Shown here piece after piece: positions 34,003 through 41,510 of a DNA stretch of 64,000 nt. The notes under the pieces are model-generated. The model saw nothing but the letters and a program-made list of their open reading frames with translations, had not been told where the DNA came from and made no database searches. The DNA is taken from positions 139,804-203,803 of the forward strand of contig JADJBW010000008.1 in assembly GCA_016703525.1 (NCBI GenBank), written 5' to 3'. This DNA comes from Actinomycetota bacterium. Lineage in GTDB: Bacteria; Actinomycetota; Acidimicrobiia; Acidimicrobiales; Microtrichaceae. Every line of letters starts with the position of its first letter. Position 1 is the first letter of the stretch. The position numbers were made by a program, and so were the translations under genes.

Positions 34003-36411
34003 TCAGATTGCGTCGGAGCGCTGCAGCCAGAGCATGGCCGCCCATCCGGGCAGGACGGGCAGCCAGAACGTCGCGAGGCGAAACAGCAGCACCGCGGCCA
34101 CGGCCTGTTCGGAGTGCAGCCCGACCGCGGTGAGCCCACCGATGTAGGCGGCCTCGGCCGCACCGAGCCCGCCCGGCGTCGGCGCAGCCGACTGCACGAT
34201 CGCTCCGAGGAGGTACACGATCGCGACGGCGCTCACCGGGAGCCCGCCGTGGAACGCGTCGACCGACAGCACCATCGCGCCGACGTAGCCGAGCGTGACG
34301 ATCGCGGCGCCACCGATCAGCCCGAGCAGCCGTACGGGTCGGCGAGCGACGTCGACCACACCCTGCGCCGAGCGTCGTACGGCGGGCACGAGGGTGCCGC
34401 GCACGAATCGGCGACCGGCGGGGACCACGCCGACCGCGACGATCGCGATCGCGACCGCCCCACCGGCGAGCAGAAGCGCCCGCGACGAGGGCAGCTCGAT
34501 CTTGCCGAAGTCGGAACTGCCCGCCCACCACGCGAACGCCGCGGTGATGGTCACGTGCACGGCGAACGAGCCCACCGTATTGAGCCCGATCGCGGCCACC
34601 GACACGGCGGGGTCGATGCCGCGCCGTTGGAGAAATCGTCCGCGAAGCGCCATCCCGCCGACCTGCGCCGGTGCGGCGATCGCGGCGAACGACGCGGCGA
34701 CCTGCACTGCGAGGTTGGGGCCGAAGGGCAGCGGCTCGGCCACCGATCCCGACAGCGAAATCGCTGCCCCGAGGTAGGTGACCATCGACAGCACGAGCAC
34801 GGCGATGATCGCGGCGATGCTCGCGTCCTTGAGCTCGGCCCACACCTTGCCGGCGCCGGCGAGCTGCGGCACGAGCGCGTTCAGCGCCACGACCGCCATG
34901 ATTGCCGTCACAACCGCACGTGGCTTGATGCGCTCGATCGGAGCGAGGGCCGCATCCTCCGAGCCCGTGTGGGAGCGCACGGCGTCCCGAATCGACGCGA
35001 GCAACTCGTCGTCGATCGCGGCGCGAGTCGCTGGCGTCAGCGCGAGCGGTTGCAAGCGGGGGAGGGTGCGTCCCACCACCCCGGGGCCGAACGCCGCGAC
35101 GGCGGAGAGCACGGTCGGCTCCACGCCGAATCGGCGCGAACCCCAGGCGAGGACCTCGGCGATATCGCCCGCTAGCACTCGCTCGTCGCCGGTCAGATCG
35201 GACGCGGAGAACTCGATGACCCGGAGGCGATCGTCGGCGTCGTCGACCAGCACGGCGTCCTGTTCGAGCTGGCGGTGTGCGATGCGAGCGGTGCGCATGC
35301 GCACGACCAGGCCCCACAACTCTGGCAGGACGCGTTCGTCGAGATCGGGTCGCTCCGAGAGCGGGCGCGAGTCGGATCGGTGGAACGCGAGCAGGTATCC
35401 GTTCGGATCGACCTCACCGATCGCCTCCAGCTCCAGCGTCGGCACGCCATCGCCGCGGGCCTTGAGCGTGACGAGCGCCTCGTGCTCCACCAGTTCGCGC
35501 AACGATGCGAACGGCTGCCCGTCGGCGGGGTCGCGAAACCGTAGTGCCCGGTACAGACGGCCGGGCAGCATCGTCTGCCAACCGTCGCGTGCGGCCACTT
35601 CGACCCGGAGGCGCACGTCGGAGGTGGTGGTCACGTCGAACAGATGCCGGCCGCGGTGGGCCCCGCGGTGGGCGATGGAGCCGACCGATACCCCGAGCCG
35701 AACGAGCGCTCGGTGGACCGAGGCGTCGGCCGGGCGGCGATCGGGCGCGCCGAGCAACGCCACCACGGCGGTACCCATCGCCCACCCGACCGCCGAGGCG
35801 ACGATGAGCTCGCGCAGCCCCGTCGCTCCCGAGATCAGGCGGAGCCCAAGCAGGATCGTGATCCATATGCGCGCAACGGCACGCCACCGGCGCCCCATCC
35901 AGGGCGAGTCGGCCGCGACGATTGCCGCCATACCCGCGAGGAACGCCGCGTTGGGAAAGGGGATGCCGTCGCGAAACGTGTCGCTGACCCGGAAGCGCCC
36001 GACGGTCAGGTCGAGAAGGTCGACCATGATCCACCGCCCCGCGACGCCGCCGAGAAACCCGGCCACGATGATGGCCGCGAGACGACGGAAGCTGCGCGTC
36101 GCGACGAGCACGACGAGTCCGACCAGCGGCGCGAGCACGGCCGCGTACTGGACGGTCCGCACGAAGAGCGCCGCGAGCGGCTCGGGGATCTGCGAGGTGA
36201 GACGCAGCAGGTCGCGCTCTGCGCCGGCGAGCGCGGAGCGGCCGGTCCGGACCGCAACGACGATCAGCGCAGCGGCGGCCAAGGCGAGGCCGAGTCGCAG
36301 CGCCTCGGCAGGCGATCGCACCATCGAGCGCCGCGCCGACGCCGATGTCGATCGTGAGGGTTCCGTCGGCCCCTGCGGTCGCGGTGCGGACGTCCCGCCG
36401 GCAGCACCCAT
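34003..36411 (-). CDS. Membrane fusion: degenerate PAP2 domain, pseudokinase-like domain, LPG-synthase/flippase-like domain
   Basis: 802 residues. Residues ~35-260 form membrane helices with a weakened PAP2 phosphatase pattern: PFPNAAFLAG in place of PSGH and no active-site His. Residues ~270-470 are soluble and kinase-like: HRQLEQDAVLVDD then LRVIEFSAS, where HRD and DFG are replaced, so activity is unlikely. Residues ~490-800 are a multi-helix domain of the LPG-synthase-TM/UPF0104 family (SAAPTPGGLGAAEAAYIGGL, FRLATFWLPVLPGW), which includes lipid flippase-like proteins. It is therefore an envelope lipid protein, possibly with a sensing middle domain. The promoter hexamer TAGCAT lies nine bases before the ATG. 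Related three-domain proteins occur in actinobacteria. Confidence 0.75.
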   Translation of the reverse strand: MGAAGGTSAPRPQGPTEPSRSTSASARRSMVRSPAEALRLGLALAAAALIVVAVRTGRSALAGAERDLLRLTSQIPEPLAALFVRTVQYAAVLAPLVGLVVLVATRSFRRLAAIIVAGFLGGVAGRWIMVDLLDLTVGRFRVSDTFRDGIPFPNAAFLAGMAAIVAADSPWMGRRWRAVARIWITILLGLRLISGATGLRELIVASAVGWAMGTAVVALLGAPDRRPADASVHRALVRLGVSVGSIAHRGAHRGRHLFDVTTTSDVRLRVEVAARDGWQTMLPGRLYRALRFRDPADGQPFASLRELVEHEALVTLKARGDGVPTLELEAIGEVDPNGYLLAFHRSDSRPLSERPDLDERVLPELWGLVVRMRTARIAHRQLEQDAVLVDDADDRLRVIEFSASDLTGDERVLAGDIAEVLAWGSRRFGVEPTVLSAVAAFGPGVVGRTLPRLQPLALTPATRAAIDDELLASIRDAVRSHTGSEDAALAPIERIKPRAVVTAIMAVVALNALVPQLAGAGKVWAELKDASIAAIIAVLVLSMVTYLGAAISLSGSVAEPLPFGPNLAVQVAASFAAIAAPAQVGGMALRGRFLQRRGIDPAVSVAAIGLNTVGSFAVHVTITAAFAWWAGSSDFGKIELPSSRALLLAGGAVAIAIVAVGVVPAGRRFVRGTLVPAVRRSAQGVVDVARRPVRLLGLIGGAAIVTLGYVGAMVLSVDAFHGGLPVSAVAIVYLLGAIVQSAAPTPGGLGAAEAAYIGGLTAVGLHSEQAVAAVLLFRLATFWLPVLPGWAAMLWLQRSDAI

Positions 36412-36476
36412 GCGGCGCGCATGCTACCGGTCGGGCGGCGGAACCGACGGAATCCCGCGGGGACACGAACCCGCGC

Positions 36477-36490
36477 GAGAACGCGTTACA
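36477..36490. promoter_or_regulatory. Candidate KstR/TetR-type operator upstream of the acyl-CoA dehydrogenase genes
   Basis: GAGAACGCGTTACA contains the core AACnnGTT with a trailing A, as in the mycobacterial KstR consensus (nnnAACnnGTTnnA). The central AACGCGTT is an 8-bp palindrome. It lies 40 bases before the start codon at 36531, next to TACATT, which could be a -10 element. Confidence 0.4.
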
Positions 36491-36530
36491 TTTTTCGACG
36501 CATCACGCCTGACCACGACCCGGGGGATCC

Positions 36531-37703
36531 ATGCACATCGCCTACACCGACGAGCAGGAGTCCCTGCGCGCCGAACTCGCTGCGTACTACGACGCGCTGT
36601 TGACCCCCGACCTGCGCGAGGCGCTGCACGAGGAGTGCGGTTGCGGCCCCGTCACCCGGGCGACCGTCAAGCAGATGGCGCAGGACGGCTGGCTCGGCAT
36701 CGGCTGGCCGGTGGAATACGGCGGCCGCGGGCGGCCACAGATCGAGCAGTTCATCTTCTACGACGAGTCGATGCGATCCGGCGCACCCGTGCCGATGCTC
36801 ACGATCAACACCGTCGGTCCGACGATCATGCAGTTCGGCACCGACGAGCAGAAGCAGTTCTTCCTGCCCAAGATTCTCGCCGGCGACCTGCACTTCTCGA
36901 TCGGCTACTCCGAGCCCGAGGCGGGCACCGACCTCGCGTCGTTGCGCTGTCGGGCCGACCTCGACGGCGATGAATACGTCATCAACGGCCAGAAGATGTG
37001 GACGTCCCTCGCGTCGGACGCCGACTACTGCTGGCTGGCAGTCCGAACCGATCAGGATGCGCCGAAGCACAAGGGCATCTCGATGATCATCGTGGATCTC
37101 AAGAACACGCCCGGCATCACGGTCGAACCGCTCAACCTGCTGTCGAGCCACGACATCAACGCCGTGTACTACGACAACGCCCGTGTTCCGGCGGCCAACG
37201 TGGTCGGCGGGCTGAACAAGGGCTGGGGGCTCATCACGAACCAGCTCAACCACGAGCGCGTGACCCTGTGCAGCTCGGGGCTCCTCGAGCAGTCCTACCA
37301 GGAGACCGTCGCGTTCGCCGCGTCCGAGTCGGGCGAGCGAGGCGGCCGCCTGATCGACGACGAATGGGTCCAGCTCAACCTCGCTCGGGTCCGTGCAGGG
37401 CTCGACTTCCTGCGCCTCATCAACTGGAAGGTGGCATCGTCGTCGCAGCTCGACATCGGCGACGCATCGACCATCAAGATCTTCGGCACCGAGTTCTACC
37501 TGGAGTCGTTCCGCCTGCTGATGGAGATCATCGGCCCACGCGCCTACCTCGCCCGCAATTCCGCGGCGGAGGCGCTGCACGGCCGAATGGAGATGAACTT
37601 CCGCTCCCTGCTGATCCTCACCTTCGGCGGCGGCACCAACGAGATCCAGCGCGATCTCATCGCAATGTTCGGACTCGGCCTGCCCCGCTCGTTGCGCGGC
37701 TGA
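36531..37703 (+). CDS. Acyl-CoA dehydrogenase
   Basis: 390 residues. A flavoprotein that introduces a 2,3 double bond into acyl-CoA and passes electrons to ETF. The signature GYSEPEAGTDLASL (FAD/substrate site) and the C-terminal LILTFGGGTNEIQRDLIA (FAD-binding) are intact. LNHERVTLCSSG precedes the position where catalytic Glu often lies, but the base cannot be assigned with certainty. GGGGGA precedes the ATG by three bases. A second dehydrogenase gene follows after 20 bases. Paired FadE proteins in actinobacteria often form heterotetramers acting on steroid side chains, and the KstR-like motif upstream supports that possibility. Confidence 0.87.
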   Translation: MHIAYTDEQESLRAELAAYYDALLTPDLREALHEECGCGPVTRATVKQMAQDGWLGIGWPVEYGGRGRPQIEQFIFYDESMRSGAPVPMLTINTVGPTIMQFGTDEQKQFFLPKILAGDLHFSIGYSEPEAGTDLASLRCRADLDGDEYVINGQKMWTSLASDADYCWLAVRTDQDAPKHKGISMIIVDLKNTPGITVEPLNLLSSHDINAVYYDNARVPAANVVGGLNKGWGLITNQLNHERVTLCSSGLLEQSYQETVAFAASESGERGGRLIDDEWVQLNLARVRAGLDFLRLINWKVASSSQLDIGDASTIKIFGTEFYLESFRLLMEIIGPRAYLARNSAAEALHGRMEMNFRSLLILTFGGGTNEIQRDLIAMFGLGLPRSLRG

Positions 37704-37723
37704 GACAAGAGAAGGATCTCGAC

Positions 37724-38805
37724 ATGGACTTCACCTTCACCGATGAGCAGCAGGCCGTGCGCGACCTTGCCGCGCAGATCCTCGGCGATCACTCCGCCCC
37801 GGCGCGCTTCGCACCTCGAGCGTTCGGGCGAGCCAGTTCGACTCGGCGCTCTGGGGGACCTTGGCCGACGCCGGGCTGCTCGGGATCGGCGTTCCGGAGG
37901 CCGACGGGGGAGCGGGGCTCGGCCTGATCGAGGCCGCATGCGTGATCGAAGCCGCGGGCAAGGTCGCGGGGGCCGTGCCGGTGTGGGAGACGCTCGGCCT
38001 CGGGGTTCCGGCGCTCCTCGCCGCCGACACCGATGCGGCGCACGCATGGCTTGCCCGCGTTGCCGGCGGCGACGCCGTGCTCACCGCCGCGTGGCATCAG
38101 GGCGACGGGCTCGGCACGACGCCCTCGATCACCCTCGATGCGTCGGGCGCCGTGACCGGTTCGGCGGTCTGCGTCCCGGCAGCGATGGTCGCCGACGCGA
38201 TCGTGGTTCCAGCCGTTGACGGCGACGACGTGGCGATCGTGCTGGTCGAGACCGGCGCGCGGGCGTGACCCGCGACCCGATCGAGACGACCATGGGAACG
38301 CCCGACGGGAACGTGACGTTCGACGGCGCGCCGTCACTGCCGCTGGCAGTCGGATCCGCAGCCGTCGCGGCAGCCTTCGACCGTGCCGCCGCGACGCAGT
38401 GCGCTGGCGCTCGGCAACTGCGTCGGGGCCCTCGAGTTGCTCGCGAGCTACACCACCGATCGTCACCAGTTCGGCGTGCCGATCGCGTCGTTCCAGGCGG
38501 TGGGGCATCGCGCCGCCGACGCCTACATCGACACCGAGGCGGTCCGCCTCACGACGTGGCAGGCGATCTGGCGCCTCGACGAAGGTCTCGCGGCTGGAGA
38601 AGAGGTTGCCGTTGCGAAGTACTGGGCGGCGTACGGCGGCCAGCGCGTGGTCCACGCGGCGGTGCACCTGCACGGAGGCGTCGGCGTCGACCGGGACTAT
38701 CCGCTGCATCGCTTCTTCCTTGCGGCGAAGCAGATCGAGCTGCAGCTGGGCGGCGCCACGCCGTCACTGCTGCGCCTCGGGCGCTCGATCGCCGCGAACG
38801 CCTAG
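37724..38805 (+). CDS. Second acyl-CoA dehydrogenase subunit (four frame breaks)
   Basis: About 360 residues if four single-base changes are made. Segments read in successive frames: MDFTFTDEQQAVRDLAAQIL (to ~37808), HLERSGE (to ~37833), QFDSALWGTLADAGLLGIG to ALVETGAR (to ~38261), RDPIETTMGTPDGNVTFDGAP (to ~38400), ALALGNCVGALELLASYTTDRHQFG to the end. Probable errors are an extra T at 37808-37809, an extra C at 37833-37834, a missing G at 38261-38263 and an extra T at 38400. Smaller size and lack of a clear GG-TNEI motif suggest the partner subunit of an alpha-beta FadE pair. With four breaks a genuine pseudogene is possible here, but the conservation of all segments favours read errors. 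Confidence 0.75.
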
Positions 38806-40412
38806 CGCGACGGCGTTTCGTCGGGGCACCGGCCGGCGAGCGCGTCCTTGGCGCGGGCGCGTGCCAGGTTGTACGAAAGGCCCGAATTGGCGCCAACGGG
38901 CCGATCACACAGCCGCCCGAGCAGTTCATCGCGGGCCGCGTCGTCGACACCATCGAGGTTGTCGACGATGGTCGGCACGGCGTCATCGCCGAGTTCGACG
39001 AGGTAGTCCAGGTCGGTCCCTCCGTCGCGGCGCTCGCTGCTCAGGTCGGTGGGGCCCGTCATGTTGCGCTTCGCGACGATCGCCTCCGAGTTCACGAGCG
39101 TCGCCCCGGCGAGGCCGACGAGCGCGAAGCACGCGATGGCCGCGAGCAGCCATCGGCGATTCCGCCACAGGCCGGTGTACGACGCCCCGACGATCAGGAA
39201 CGCCACGCCCACCCACATCGCGAACCACGTGCTGTGCAGCCGGAGCAGCGTCCAGCCGTAGGCCTGCTCGTACAGGTGAAGGCGCCAGATGGCGTCGACG
39301 ACCAGGGTCTCGACGAGCACGGCGTTGAGCAGGCCGAGGCCGGTCCGCCAGCGCAGTTGTGACGGGGTGCCCGTCCGGCAGGCGGCGCCGACCAGCGCGA
39401 GGACGCCGAAGGAGATCGCCGCGGCGCCGAGGAGTTGGAAGAACCCGCTGCGAGCGTATTCGGCGTAGGTGAGGCCCTTCTCGTGTGCGATTCGTTCGGC
39501 CGCCCCGGTGAGCGACAGGAGACGGCTCGCGGCGAAGAGGGCGAACACCGCGGCGAGCGTGGCGATGATCGTGTTGCCCAGCGTGGCCGGCGCCTCGGCG
39601 GCAACGTCGCCGCGTTGTTCATCTGCGGTCGCGTGCCGTGCGAGCATCGCGACGGTAGCGGCGCCGCCCAAGCCAAACCCGACATACCGGGCGAGTTGGC
39701 GACCATCGAGCCCGATGTCAAACAGCGACGCGAAGACGGGGTCGCCCCATGCGAGCAGGCCGACGATCGTGGCGGCAACCGGGATCGCGAGCGCCAGGCC
39801 GAGGATGCGCACCGGCCACACAGAGTCGATGTCGGGGGCCCCAGTGGTGGGCTCGGCGCGGCCTCGCCGCGCGCGGTCGATCGCCGGGTGGGCCGCCCAC
39901 GGGAGCCCGAGGAGCGCATCCTCGATGAAGAACACGGCCCGCGTCACGAGCGCAGCCGAGGTGACGTCGAAGAGCCCGCCGCGCCGCCCGAACGCCGCGA
40001 GCGCGACGAGCGAGCCGAACGCCGCGAGCATCGCGATCGGGGAGATCACCGCGCTCGATCTGGCGAACCAGAACCAGCCGAACACCACCACGAGGGCGCT
40101 GAAGAACACGGCCGGGCCGCGACCAGCGGAACGCGGCGGCGCGGCGGCGAGCAAGGCGACGAGCACTGCCCACGCTGCGAGGCTGAGGCCGATGCCGTGG
40201 GATCGGAAGCCGGCGACGGCAAGATCGACGCCGACGGCGCCGATCACGAGCGAGAAGACCACCCGCAGGGGAGCGGGAACGACGGTTCTCGCGAGGATCG
40301 CCGGCCTCGGCGGCATGGGTGGCCTCGGCGGCATGGGCGCCGACGGCGGCATCGGCAAAGGGATAGTTGGCTGCGCCTCTGCGCGCGGCTCGAACGGGTG
40401 GTCTGTGGACAC
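38802..40412 (-). CDS. DUF4153/DUF4173-like polytopic membrane protein
   Basis: 536 residues. A Pro/Met-rich cytoplasmic tail (PPSAPMPPRPPMPPRPAI) is followed by about eleven membrane helices and a soluble C-terminal domain. KGLTYAEYARSGFFQLLGAAA is the characteristic DUF4173/DUF4153 motif. The family is of unknown function and is common in actinobacteria. GTG at 40412 is chosen because GGGGGA lies seven bases upstream; the longer frame to 40445 lacks a ribosome-binding site. It converges with the acyl-CoA dehydrogenase gene, sharing two bases at the stop codons. Confidence 0.8.
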   Translation of the reverse strand: MSTDHPFEPRAEAQPTIPLPMPPSAPMPPRPPMPPRPAILARTVVPAPLRVVFSLVIGAVGVDLAVAGFRSHGIGLSLAAWAVLVALLAAAPPRSAGRGPAVFFSALVVVFGWFWFARSSAVISPIAMLAAFGSLVALAAFGRRGGLFDVTSAALVTRAVFFIEDALLGLPWAAHPAIDRARRGRAEPTTGAPDIDSVWPVRILGLALAIPVAATIVGLLAWGDPVFASLFDIGLDGRQLARYVGFGLGGAATVAMLARHATADEQRGDVAAEAPATLGNTIIATLAAVFALFAASRLLSLTGAAERIAHEKGLTYAEYARSGFFQLLGAAAISFGVLALVGAACRTGTPSQLRWRTGLGLLNAVLVETLVVDAIWRLHLYEQAYGWTLLRLHSTWFAMWVGVAFLIVGASYTGLWRNRRWLLAAIACFALVGLAGATLVNSEAIVAKRNMTGPTDLSSERRDGGTDLDYLVELGDDAVPTIVDNLDGVDDAARDELLGRLCDRPVGANSGLSYNLARARAKDALAGRCPDETPSR

Positions 40413-40565
40413 GTTGATTCCCCCACGTGGACGTCCCCTCAACATACGGGCAGGTGGGTTGCAGAGCGCTCAGCGATCCCTGTACCGCCTCTCAGCCGAG
40501 CCCGGACAATCGAGCCCGGACAGGCCGACTCCGGGCCGCGTCCACGCCGACTGGGTATCCGGCGG

Positions 40566-40571
40566 TAGATT
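40566..40571 (+). promoter_or_regulatory. Candidate -10 element (TAGATT)
   Basis: TAGATT ends seven bases before the GTG at 40579 of the small CxxC protein, with no Shine-Dalgarno; leaderless transcription is likely. Confidence 0.45.
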
Positions 40572-40578
40572 CGTCACT

Positions 40579-40914
40579 GTGACGACACGACGTCCGAGAC
40601 AGAGCGAACCCGTCATGTGTCGGTGGTGTGGTCGGCCGGTGGCGAGCGCGCCGATCGGGCGGCCGCGTGCCTACTGCCGGCGGAGCTGTCGTCAGCGCGC
40701 CTACGAGTCGCGACGCCGCGGGATCGAGCTCGGCCTCGGCGACGAGGAACTCGTGATCGCTCGCCACGAGCGTGACGATGCGCTGGATCGCCTCGCCGAG
40801 GTACACGGGCTCTGGGCCGACGCCGTACGCGACGCACAGGACGGCTTGGCGGAATCGACCGTGCTGTCACGACTCCTGGACGGCATCGACCGCGTCATCG
40901 GCACCAACGGGTGA
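40579..40914 (+). CDS. Small protein with two zinc-binding cysteine pairs
   Basis: 111 residues. The N-terminal third holds CRWC and YCRRSC (CxxC and CxxxC), a treble-clef-like or zinc-finger element, followed by RQRAYESRRR, a strongly basic stretch. The rest is an acidic helical region (DALDRLAEVHGLWADAVRDAQ) that could form a coiled coil. GRPVASAPIGRPRAYCRRSCRQRAYE is similar to a family of small actinobacterial zinc proteins whose function is not known; nucleic acid binding is plausible. A start at ATG 40615 would remove the first 12 residues. The gene is transcribed away from the DUF4173-like gene. Confidence 0.7.
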   Translation: MTTRRPRQSEPVMCRWCGRPVASAPIGRPRAYCRRSCRQRAYESRRRGIELGLGDEELVIARHERDDALDRLAEVHGLWADAVRDAQDGLAESTVLSRLLDGIDRVIGTNG

Positions 40915-41044
40915 GCCCGCCCGGCCGGGGCCACTCCCGGCCCAGAACGCCGATAATCATCGTTATGTAACCTAGACTACAGCGAGGCGATGCCGCTCCG
41001 TATCGGGCTCCCGGCCCGTGCTTCCTCCCAAACTCGCGGAGGGA

Positions 41045-41344
41045 TCAGTAGCTGCGGACGCCGGAGGACTCGTCGCGGCGCCGACGCTCATCGATGTTCA
41101 GGTCGTCCAGGCGATCGATGGTCTCGCGAACATGCTCGATTCCGAGGAACGCTGTGACCACACCCACCACCGCGACCGTCGCGGTGACCGCGATTCGCCG
41201 AGCGCCGAGGTCGGCACCGACGATCAACAGCAGGCCGGCGACGACGGCGGCCGCGCCCAGCGCGGACGACAACGCGAGCGTCGCGACGCGGCGCAGGGTG
41301 CGCACGGAGTTGAGATGGCTGTTCTGGCGCGCTGACTCACTCAT
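41045..41344 (-). CDS. Small two-helix membrane protein
   Basis: 99 residues starting MSESARQNSHLNS. Two hydrophobic segments (LALSSALGAAAVVAGLLLIV and IAVTATVAVVGVVTAFLG) separated by a short basic loop, then a charged C-terminus with RRRRDESS. The ATG at 41344 is preferred to the longer 41392 start, which would add an unlikely Pro-rich tail. No family is recognised. It lies 166 bases downstream of the end of the GGDEF-EAL gene on the same strand, and the spacer between them is less GC-rich than the average. Confidence 0.65.
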   Translation of the reverse strand: MSESARQNSHLNSVRTLRRVATLALSSALGAAAVVAGLLLIVGADLGARRIAVTATVAVVGVVTAFLGIEHVRETIDRLDDLNIDERRRRDESSGVRSY

Positions 41345-41510
41345 CTGGGGACCATCCAGTGGTGGTGGGGGAAGCAATGTGGGCGATTTCACCCATAGAG
41401 CATCATGCCAAAGTCGATTCGGGATTCAAACAGGAAACGCGAATTGTGTTCGCGAGATGTCGGCATGATTCGGCGCGTGTCGCCCCATTCCACTGCATGC
41501 GCGCCACCAC

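Noticed and set aside
37724..38805. Second acyl-CoA dehydrogenase as a pseudogene
   Set aside because: Four indels could mean decay, but all segments are conserved and many unrelated essential genes in the window have similar breaks, so read error is favoured.
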